Shown here piece by piece: positions 1 through 5,000 of a stretch of 5,276 nucleotides of DNA (position 1 is the stretch's first letter; each line of letters starts with the position of its first letter). The stretch lies in assembly GCA_012267605.1 (NCBI GenBank), contig JAAXGF010000399.1:1-5276 (forward strand), given 5' to 3'. The notes beneath the pieces were generated by a model. The model did no database searches. It was not told where the DNA came from and saw only the letters and a list, made by a program, of their open reading frames with translations. The position numbers and the translations under genes were made by a program. This stretch comes from Alphaproteobacteria bacterium. Its GTDB lineage: Bacteria > Pseudomonadota > Alphaproteobacteria > JAAXGF01.

Positions 1-15
1 CCGTTCACACCTCAT

Positions 16-354
16 TCATGCCATGAATTGAACCCCGAGCATATCGCCATTCCGCCACCTCATTGTGGCCCGAAACTGGCCCGCACCATTTACGCGAACT
101 CTGTACGCCGAAGCATCAGGCATATCGCCCTTCAACCGTATTCGCGCCCCGTTCGCGGACAGATCATGGACGAGGATGTCCACGATAATGCCCAAAGCAA
201 TAATATCGCCGGTCAACAAGGTACGTGCCCTCCGGAAACCGCGATCGTTGGCGCTCTTTCTTGGCCTGCCCAAGTAAGCTGATTCATTGGAATTGCGCCC
301 GTGACGGGGTATTGCCACGGCCGATTTTCTGCTCGTAAGCGTAACCCTGGTCAT
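16..354 (-). CDS. Small PilZ-domain protein, putative cyclic-di-GMP receptor
   Basis: The protein is about 112 residues and is nearly all one PilZ domain, a cytosolic beta-barrel that binds cyclic-di-GMP and passes the signal to a partner. Counting from the upstream Met at 372, the arginine-rich stretch RGFRRAR (residues 44-50) supplies an RxxxR motif (R44, R48). DLSANG (70-75) is the matching (D/N)xSxxG motif, and the C-terminus MRWRNGDMLGVQF is the usual closing strand. The first 40 or so residues are basic, low in recognisable structure and not conserved as far as I can tell. I prefer the start at 354: GGAGG lies 11 bases upstream of it, whereas the ATG at 372 has no visible ribosome binding site. 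The gene is divergent from the membrane-protein gene and shows no operon partner here. The PilZ call is good; nucleotide binding is inferred from the motifs, and the target is unknown. Confidence 0.75.
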   Translation of the reverse strand: MTRVTLTSRKSAVAIPRHGRNSNESAYLGRPRKSANDRGFRRARTLLTGDIIALGIIVDILVHDLSANGARIRLKGDMPDASAYRVRVNGAGQFRATMRWRNGDMLGVQFMA

Positions 355-372
355 GCCGCAAACAGCCTCCAT

Positions 373-791
373 CGGATTTGAGCGTCTTAATCGAAGTTGC
401 CTAAACTACTAACTCTATCGACCGAATCGCCGGCGGTTATACACCGCCAAGCGTAAGCACACTGTGCGTTCGCTCACACTTTCAACGAAAACTCGAGAAA
501 ATTTTAGATAAATTGTTTTGCAATCTGTCGTGGCGTTTGTCGGAGCAACAAACCAGGATTACTCCCGCGGACTAAATTGACCTTCCGGGGATGTTCGACG
601 ACCCTGCCGTGAATACGTCGAAGAAATGCATAAAATACCATCCAATTTTTATTATTATGTGACGCAAAATAAATACGATAACGAAACAATTTATTTATTT
701 TGGGCATTAGGATTTTGTTCATATTTTTTTATTTAAGAAAGGCACAGTTTGTTGATGCGCCATGCTTCCTCAACATCTCTAGGAATAGAAA
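373..791. other. AT-rich divergent intergenic region with several inverted repeats
   Basis: No convincing gene lies in this 419-base spacer, which must hold the promoters of the minus-strand PilZ gene and the plus-strand membrane-protein gene. Visible structures are: a GGCGGT/ACCGCC hairpin at 432-448 with a 5-base loop; an 11-base palindrome GCACACTGTGC at 457-467 that could be an operator; a 9-bp inverted repeat AAAATAAAT/ATTTATTTT (666-674 and 693-701) in a strongly AT-rich stretch from about 640 to 740; and a 6-bp TGTTGA/TCAACA stem (750-755 and 770-775) just ahead of the membrane-protein start. I could not pick a -35/-10 pair with confidence because the AT-rich segment offers many weak matches. 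The 72-codon minus-strand reading frame across 504-722 shows no recognisable domain. Confidence 0.6.
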
Positions 792-1370
792 ATGGTTTCT
801 CCCCTGTCCTATTGCCCGGCCGAGAGTAGATCCCCTTGCCCGGTTGAGAATAGATCCCCGTTTTCGAGCAGCTCACGCACAAATTCGACACGAACTTTCT
901 CGCAGGGTCCGAGGTCGCTCAATCAACCGGAAGGTTTCCGTTTCTTTTCAAGCCGAATTTGGCTGTCTATCCAAGGTGGCTTCCTGGGATTCTCAGTTGC
1001 TTACATCATTGCTTCGATACCCGCGTTACCCTCCGGGCTCCGCGAACTTGGCGGTACACTCGGGCTCGACAATTTGCTGCTCCTTCTGGGCGCACTGTCG
1101 GTATTCTGGATTCGCCTGTATTTTAGGAGACGCGGGACAAGAGCATTTTTGGACAGCAGAACGTGGCTTTCGGCAAGCTCGTTTCTAATGTTTTTCCTAG
1201 TTGCTTTCTTGTTCTTGCACCAAGGCTTCCTCGCTGCGGAATCTATTTTTAGTGCTTCCCTGGTGAAGACCGGCGCACTCTCAATAGCCGTAGTTGGCTT
1301 AGTCCACCTATGGTTCAGTGTAAATCTAAGGAAACGTCTAGTACAAATGCCTGTCCGTTCAGACTTGTAG
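792..1370 (+). CDS. Hypothetical membrane protein with four predicted helices
   Basis: I do not recognise this 192-residue protein. Residues 1-55 are hydrophilic and rich in Ser, Pro and Arg. They contain a tandem octapeptide, CPAESRSP (8-15) and CPVENRSP (16-23), encoded by a 24-bp DNA repeat. Four hydrophobic segments follow at about 57-78, 92-111, 126-146 and 158-178, separated by basic loops such as RRRGTR after helix 2 and ending in a basic tail (LRKRLVQ). This pattern suggests an inner-membrane protein. The ATG at 792 has AGGA at 781-784, seven bases upstream, so it is a plausible start. The unusual N-terminus may however be an added or non-native segment, with the ancestral protein starting nearer residue 45. 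The helix spacing and charge pattern support real coding over the overlapping frame at 700-1188, which has no coherent hydrophobic pattern. No function can be assigned. Confidence 0.55.
   Translation: MVSPLSYCPAESRSPCPVENRSPFSSSSRTNSTRTFSQGPRSLNQPEGFRFFSSRIWLSIQGGFLGFSVAYIIASIPALPSGLRELGGTLGLDNLLLLLGALSVFWIRLYFRRRGTRAFLDSRTWLSASSFLMFFLVAFLFLHQGFLAAESIFSASLVKTGALSIAVVGLVHLWFSVNLRKRLVQMPVRSDL
812..859. repeat. Tandem 24-bp direct repeat, two copies
   Basis: Two adjacent copies, 812-835 and 836-859, match at 21 of 24 positions. Each runs from TTGCCCGG to TAGATCCCC; the copies differ at three positions (CC/TT and G/A). On the plus strand the repeat stays in frame with the membrane-protein gene and gives CPxExRSP twice. 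On the minus strand the same DNA gives a 37-codon TTG-initiated frame with an internal GQGDLLSxGQ-like repeat, ending at a TAG. Repeated short motifs close to an end are known from IS21-family insertion sequences, so this could be an old element end, but no transposase remains nearby. Confidence 0.8.
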
Positions 1371-1628
1371 ACTGATTCGCTCCTACAGCCGTCATAAAAT
1401 CCGCGGAAAAATTGACTGGAGGACGCCGTCCCGAATCCAGGAGTGCAGCACGGTACTCAATATTTAGCGATGTCGTTGGTGTGCCTATGCCAAATGTCGA
1501 CACTCGAAACAAAAGGGCACAGTGAAATTCGTTGAGCGGCGGGTCGTTCCCTCGGCTGCTTCATAACCTGCAGCTATCAAATTAGGTACCGATCGATATT
1601 TCTAGTTTCTGGTTCCCTTCGTTATAAG

Positions 1629-1675
1629 ATCGAAGCCCTAGATTGGTTGCGAACGGCAACCCAAATGTCTTCGAT
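1629..1675 (+). promoter_or_regulatory. Nested inverted repeat in the leader of the YHS gene
   Basis: A perfect 7-bp outer pair, ATCGAAG (1629-1635) with CTTCGAT (1669-1675), encloses an inner hairpin GGTTGC (1645-1650)/GCAACC (1656-1661) with a 5-base loop. Two more A-T pairs can form if C1662 is bulged. The element lies between the TATAAG at 1623-1628 and the ribosome binding site at 1686-1692. It could act as folded leader RNA or as a DNA operator for a dimeric regulator. It matches no riboswitch class that I know. If transcription starts about seven bases after TATAAG, the 5' arm of the outer stem would be mostly untranscribed, which would favour an operator. Confidence 0.4.
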
Positions 1676-1685
1676 AAATCTAACG

Positions 1686-1692
1686 AGGGGAG
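1686..1692 (+). promoter_or_regulatory. Ribosome binding site of the YHS-domain gene
   Basis: The purine run AGGGGAG ends seven bases before the ATG at 1700. It fixes the start at 1700 rather than at the in-frame TTG at 1643, which has no such site. The inverted repeat described above therefore lies in the untranslated leader and not inside the coding sequence. Confidence 0.7.
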
Positions 1693-1699
1693 AAGCACC

Positions 1700-2133
1700 A
1701 TGACGTCGGAAACGAACATTTCTACCGGATTGACGGAGCAAGGCTTTGGCCTTGCGGTTCATGGTTACGACGTGGTCGCGTATTTCACCCAAGGTCATCC
1801 GACTGCAGGTTCAGCGAAGTATGCGACTGCACTTACCAGTTCGCGAACGAAGGCAATCTCAAGACCTTTGAAAGCGATCCGGCAAAGTATGTGCCGCAGT
1901 ATGGAGGCTTCTGCGCCTTCGGTGCCGCCGAAGGCGGCAAGTTTGACGGCAACCCGCTACTCTGGAAGACCGTCGACGGCAAGCTCTACCTGAATCTCAA
2001 CGAAGAGGTTCAGAAAATGTGGCAGGAGAATATTTCCCTTCACATTGAGATAGCCGACCATAACTGGCCGAGAATCGCGGGCAAGCCCACGGGCGAGCTG
2101 GATCCCCAGCTGCCTCCCAAAAAGCTGAGTTGA
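1700..2133 (+). pseudogene. YHS-domain protein gene interrupted by a frameshift
   Basis: The two halves of one YHS-domain protein lie in different frames. The first frame (from 1700) gives about 43 residues including HGYDVVAYFTQGHPTAGSAK, the family's N-terminal signature. After the ACT codon at 1826-1828 that frame continues as nonsense to 1993. The second frame resumes the homology at 1831 with TYQFANEGNLKTF, then AKYVPQYGGFCAFGAAEGG, WKTVDGKLYLNLN, and a tail IADHNWPRI, ending at 2131-2133. Compared with the normal family spacing, about four to five codons are missing at the junction, where ACTGCACT remains, so a small out-of-frame deletion of about 13 bases is likely. The intact protein would be about 148 residues, soluble and without the signal peptide that many family members have. 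YHS domains occur in metal- and redox-related proteins; the exact role is unknown. A sequencing error is the main alternative to a pseudogene. Confidence 0.85.
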
Positions 2134-2142
2134 ACGATGATA

Positions 2143-2169
2143 GCGGGGCCTCGGCCCTGCGATTTTTTT
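2143..2169 (+). terminator. Intrinsic-terminator-like hairpin between the YHS gene and the oxidoreductase
   Basis: GCGGGGC (2143-2149) pairs with GCCCTGC (2154-2160) around a four-base loop, with seven pairs including one G-U, followed two bases later by seven T residues (2163-2169). This is the standard form of a Rho-independent terminator. It sits 10 bases after the YHS stop, and its T-tract directly adjoins the ribosome binding site of the next gene. There is therefore no room for a promoter between it and the oxidoreductase, which must be reached by read-through or from a promoter inside the YHS gene. Confidence 0.7.
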
Positions 2170-2170
2170 G

Positions 2171-2176
2171 AAGGGG
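2171..2176 (+). promoter_or_regulatory. Ribosome binding site deciding the oxidoreductase start
   Basis: AAGGGG lies nine bases before the ATG at 2186. It supports that start over the in-frame TTG at 2168, which overlaps the T-tract of the terminator-like hairpin and has no purine run before it. The protein then begins MAKKFDAIIIGTG, as expected for the FAD-binding N-terminus of this family. Confidence 0.75.
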
Positions 2177-2185
2177 AAATGGGAC

Positions 2186-3565
2186 ATGGCTAAGAAATTC
2201 GATGCGATCATTATCGGCACCGGCCAGTCGGGGCCGTCGTTGGCTCAACGGATGACCCGAGAGGGCATGAAAACAGCCATCATCGAGAGGAAGCTTTTTG
2301 GTGGCACCTGCGTCAACGTCGGTTGCATTCCAACCAAGGCGCTGGTCGCCAGTGCCCGGGCTGCGCATATGGCGCGCCGTGGTGGCGATTTCGGTGTCAC
2401 GATCGACGGCGCGATCAAAGTCGATATGAAGCAGGTCAGGGCTCGGAAGGATGCCATCGTCAAGCATTCCAACAGTGGGGTCACGAACTGGCTCAAAAAC
2501 ATGGACAACCTCACTGTATTCGAGGGTCATGGCCGCTTGGAAAGCCCAAATTCGGTTCGGGTCAATGGAGACCTGTTGGAAGCCGAGAAGATCGTTCTGA
2601 ACGTTGGCGGACGGGCGATAGTCCCCGATATGCCCGGCGTCAACGATATCCAATACCTGACTAACTCCAATATGATGGAGGTCGATTTTCTGCCCGACCA
2701 TCTGGTTGTCGTCGGGGGCAGCTATATTGGTCTTGAGTTTGCTCAGATGTACCGGCGATTTGGCAGCAAAGTCACGGTTCTTCAGCGCGGCCCGCGAATA
2801 ATCGCCCGTGAGGACGAGGATGTCTCGGAGTCAGTGAAGGAAATTCTTGAAGGAGAAGGCGTTGACGTGCGCGTCAACTCGGAATGCGTCAGTTTCGAAC
2901 GGCGTGGCGCCGATATTGCCGTCACCGCGGATTGCGCCCCCGGCGCCGAGGCGTTCGCATGTAGCCACGTCCTACTTGCCGTCGGCCGCCAGCCCAACAC
3001 CCACGATCTAGGGCTCGATGCAGCCGGTGTTGAGACCGACAAACGCGGCTTTGTTGTGGTTGATGACCAGCTTAGGACCAATGTGCCGGGAATTTGGGCC
3101 ATGGGTGACATGAACGGTCGGGGTGCCTTCACCCATACCTCGTACAACGACTACGAAATCCTCGCGGCCAACATGTTCGATAGCGACCCAAGAGCGGTGT
3201 CCGACCGCATCATGACGTACGGGCTGTTCATTGATCCTCTCTTGGGGCGGGTCGGCATGACGGAACGCCAGGTCCGCGCCTCGGGCCACGATGCGCTGAT
3301 CGGCAAAATGATGATGACGCGGGTCGGGCGTGCGCGCGAGCGCAGCGAGACTCAGGAGTTCATGAAAATTCTGATTGACGCGAAAAGTGAGAGAATTCTT
3401 GGTGCGTCAATCCTTGGGATTGGTGGCGATGAAATTATTCACTCGATACTCGATGTCATGTACGCCGACGCCCCGTACACGGTGATACAACGTGCGATGC
3501 ACATTCACCCAACAGTCACTGAGTTGGTCCCAACGATGTTGGGAGATTTGAAGCCGCTGGAATGA
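2186..3565 (+). CDS. FAD-dependent pyridine nucleotide-disulfide oxidoreductase, MerA-like class I
   Basis: This is an intact 459-residue cytosolic flavoenzyme that should move electrons from NAD(P)H through FAD and a redox disulfide to an unknown substrate. In order it has the FAD-binding GTGQSG (11-16), the redox pair C42/C47 in GGTCVNVGCIPTK (39-51), the second nucleotide-binding motif VVVGGSYIGLEFA (174-186), the second FAD contact IWAMGD (303-308), and a dimerisation domain whose HPTVTE (441-446) holds the catalytic His-Glu pair. The Cys motif is the mercuric-reductase type and databases may label such proteins mercuric reductase. However, there is no N-terminal heavy-metal domain, and the protein ends at DLKPLE without the C-terminal cysteine pair that hands Hg(II) to the active site. 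A general thiol, disulfide or polysulfide reductase is more likely. The stop overlaps an ATG (ATGA at 3562-3565), suggesting tight coupling to the permease. No regulator lies nearby. Confidence 0.95.
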   Translation: MAKKFDAIIIGTGQSGPSLAQRMTREGMKTAIIERKLFGGTCVNVGCIPTKALVASARAAHMARRGGDFGVTIDGAIKVDMKQVRARKDAIVKHSNSGVTNWLKNMDNLTVFEGHGRLESPNSVRVNGDLLEAEKIVLNVGGRAIVPDMPGVNDIQYLTNSNMMEVDFLPDHLVVVGGSYIGLEFAQMYRRFGSKVTVLQRGPRIIAREDEDVSESVKEILEGEGVDVRVNSECVSFERRGADIAVTADCAPGAEAFACSHVLLAVGRQPNTHDLGLDAAGVETDKRGFVVVDDQLRTNVPGIWAMGDMNGRGAFTHTSYNDYEILAANMFDSDPRAVSDRIMTYGLFIDPLLGRVGMTERQVRASGHDALIGKMMMTRVGRARERSETQEFMKILIDAKSERILGASILGIGGDEIIHSILDVMYADAPYTVIQRAMHIHPTVTELVPTMLGDLKPLE

Positions 3566-3596
3566 GCGTAGCCGGGGCAACACGCTGAACGTTTTT

Positions 3597-4613
3597 TTGC
3601 TCAGTCTATCCGCGGTACTGGCAGGTGTGATTGGTTTTGCCGTGCACCGAGCCGATCTCTGTTCAGTCCGCGCGATGGAAGAACTGCTGACTACCCGCCG
3701 GGCTTTCATGCTCGCAAGCTTCGCCAAAATGTCACTGTGGGTGATCCGGATTACCCTTCTTGTCGCTTGGGCCTTACCAGTCAACATCGTGCAGATAAGT
3801 CAGTGGGAGCTTTCGATACTGACAATCTGTGGAGGGGCACTCTTCGGCGTGGGTGCGACTGTCAACGGAGGATGCGCCTTTTTTACATTGACCCGACTAG
3901 GCAGTGGAGATTTAGGTATGGTGGCTTCCTTGGCCGGCTTTCTAATCGGGGCTGGCGCCCATGGTATTTCGGTCGCGACTGTTCTGGTTCCGGCTCCCGT
4001 GGAAAGGATTGCGCCGTCATTGGTGGACGGCCCCTGGTTCCTTCCCATAACGGTGGTAACGACGTTATGGATGGCTTGGGAACTGGTTCGATTGATGCGC
4101 TCCACCAGCAACAAGAATTTGCGTCACCGCCTACTCTCGCACAGCTATCGACTTTCGACCGCGGCACTGTTGATGGGCGTGAGCAATGCTGTGCTGTATG
4201 CATTGGCCGGCGTCTGGCCGTATACGCGGCTCTTCGGTGAAATAGCGCGCCACGCCGCGATCGGGACACCTCCGCCCCAGGTGATTTTCTGGCTTTTGTT
4301 TGGAGCCCTTATCATCGGAATCGGATTGTCGGCCTGGCAGCGTCGCGAAATTGTCTTGCAATGGCGCCCACGGCCGAATTGGGTTGGCTACGGTGTCGGC
4401 GGCATGCTCATGGGTTTCGGCGCGGCCATGATACCCGGCGGCAATGATGTTCTCATCTTGCAAGGTATTCCTTCTCTATCACCCCATGCAATTCCAACTT
4501 TCCTGGCCATGCTTGGGGGAATAGCTGTGTCATTACTGTCCATGCGGGCGCTGGGCATGACCATTCCGCAAGTCGATTGCAGTGGCGATATTTGCGGGGT
4601 TGAACCTAAGTGA
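3597..4613 (+). CDS. YeeE/YedE-family sulfur-compound (thiosulfate-type) permease
   Basis: This is an inner-membrane protein of 338 residues when read from TTG 3597, with about nine hydrophobic segments (near 2-18, 36-61, 72-95, 104-131, 146-166, 186-206, 229-247, 264-283 and 299-319). Family hallmarks are GFAVHRADLC (Cys22) and NGGCAFFTLTRLGSGDLG (Cys93). In characterised YeeE proteins, which import thiosulfate, equivalent cysteines line the path. Where those have a third cysteine, this one has IPGGNDVLIL (279-288), typical of a subfamily whose substrate I do not know. It ends with an extra C328/C333 pair in CSGDIC. The start is odd: the frame is open only from 3552 and offers just CTG 3585 or TTG 3597, neither with a strong ribosome binding site. 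The ATG at 3562 that overlaps the oxidoreductase stop is in another frame and ends after eight codons. The true gene may start at 3562 with one base missing near 3584-3586. Confidence 0.88.
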   Translation: MLSLSAVLAGVIGFAVHRADLCSVRAMEELLTTRRAFMLASFAKMSLWVIRITLLVAWALPVNIVQISQWELSILTICGGALFGVGATVNGGCAFFTLTRLGSGDLGMVASLAGFLIGAGAHGISVATVLVPAPVERIAPSLVDGPWFLPITVVTTLWMAWELVRLMRSTSNKNLRHRLLSHSYRLSTAALLMGVSNAVLYALAGVWPYTRLFGEIARHAAIGTPPPQVIFWLLFGALIIGIGLSAWQRREIVLQWRPRPNWVGYGVGGMLMGFGAAMIPGGNDVLILQGIPSLSPHAIPTFLAMLGGIAVSLLSMRALGMTIPQVDCSGDICGVEPK

Positions 4614-5000
4614 TCGGGGCAATGACCGCTTGGCGTCAACCTGAGACGAGAACCGGTGACGCCAGCGGAGACGGAAGCTGGGGGTTGGACGGCCAACATT
4701 TTGGGGTGGCTATGGACCGCAAGTCTTAGCCAAATCCGGAAGTGGTGGAACCCAAATAGTAAACCCACTATGGCACATCGTGATGTCGGTGGTAGGAGCC
4801 GTCCAACGCATCAAGAGGGGCCTAAGTTCAAAGCGTGTCGCCCGGATTCCATCAATCTCCCCTACGAGATCGTTGACTGGAGCAGGTCGCCTCGTCAGAA
4901 AACTTGATAGGAGAACAGACTTTGACCGTCATCACTTCAAGGTGGGTCGAATCTTTTCTTTAAGACTCATTGGTCTATGCTAACGATTGGCACGGGAATT
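4614..5000. other. Intergenic region with no supported gene
   Basis: Apart from the stem-loop at 4626-4668, I see nothing definable. Two plus-strand frames exist, at 4656-4907 (83 codons, GTG start inside the stem-loop) and 4780-4983 (67 codons, Arg-rich). Neither has a ribosome binding site or a recognisable domain. A purine run AGGAGA at 4911-4916 stands before a TTG at 4922, but that frame closes after 13 codons. The region may be gene debris next to the insertion sequence. Confidence 0.5.
4626..4668 (+). terminator. Long stem-loop after the permease gene
   Basis: The arms 4626-4641 and 4655-4668 form 14 base pairs with single-base bulges at T4631 and A4639 and a 13-base loop. The structure begins 12 bases after the permease stop, the usual place for an operon-end hairpin. 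No T-tract follows (AGACGGAAGC), so it is not a classical intrinsic terminator. It may protect the mRNA 3' end, assist Rho-dependent termination, or be a dispersed palindromic repeat. Confidence 0.5.

Larger units (their letters stand above)
1371..1699. other. Intergenic region upstream of the YHS/oxidoreductase/permease cluster
   Basis: This 329-base spacer contains no reading frame with a recognisable product. The 65-codon minus-strand frame at 1315-1512 has no domain and largely overlaps the 3' end of the preceding gene. The spacer should carry the promoter of the downstream cluster. The best -10-like match is TATAAG at 1623-1628, but the hexamer 17 bases upstream (TTCTAG, 1600-1605) is a poor -35, so the promoter call is weak or would need an alternative sigma factor or activator. 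The 3' part contains a nested inverted repeat described separately. Confidence 0.5.

Noticed and set aside
758..894. 37-codon minus-strand frame through the 24-bp repeats (TTG start, TAG at 811-813 region)
   Set aside because: The peptide reads smoothly and repeats GQGDLLS, but it is short, lacks a visible ribosome binding site, and its regularity follows from the tandem repeat. I keep it only as a note in the repeat finding.
700..1188. 162-codon plus-strand frame overlapping the membrane-protein gene
   Set aside because: It starts with TTG in AT-rich DNA, lacks a ribosome binding site, and gives a mixed Arg/Ser/Cys-rich sequence with no domain, whereas the overlapping frame shows four clear hydrophobic helices.
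1366..1387. TGTAG/CTACA hairpin at the end of the membrane-protein gene
   Set aside because: Five pairs with a 12-base loop and no T-tract; not distinguishable from chance.
2186..3565. Mercury resistance operon
   Set aside because: Only the general MerA-type Cys motif is present; the C-terminal cysteine pair and all other mer genes are missing.
3592..3598. T7 tract as a programmed frameshift site rescuing the permease
   Set aside because: The TGA at 3586-3588 of the upstream frame comes before the T-tract, so slippage on the T-tract could not join the ATG 3562 frame to the permease frame.
3565..3598. AGCGT/ACGCT hairpin plus T7 as a terminator between oxidoreductase and permease
   Set aside because: The stem has only five pairs around a 12-base loop and lies five bases before the T-tract, which is too weak to call.
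4656..4983. Two overlapping plus-strand frames (83 and 67 codons) after the permease
   Set aside because: No ribosome binding site, no recognisable domain, basic and low-complexity composition; one starts inside the stem-loop.
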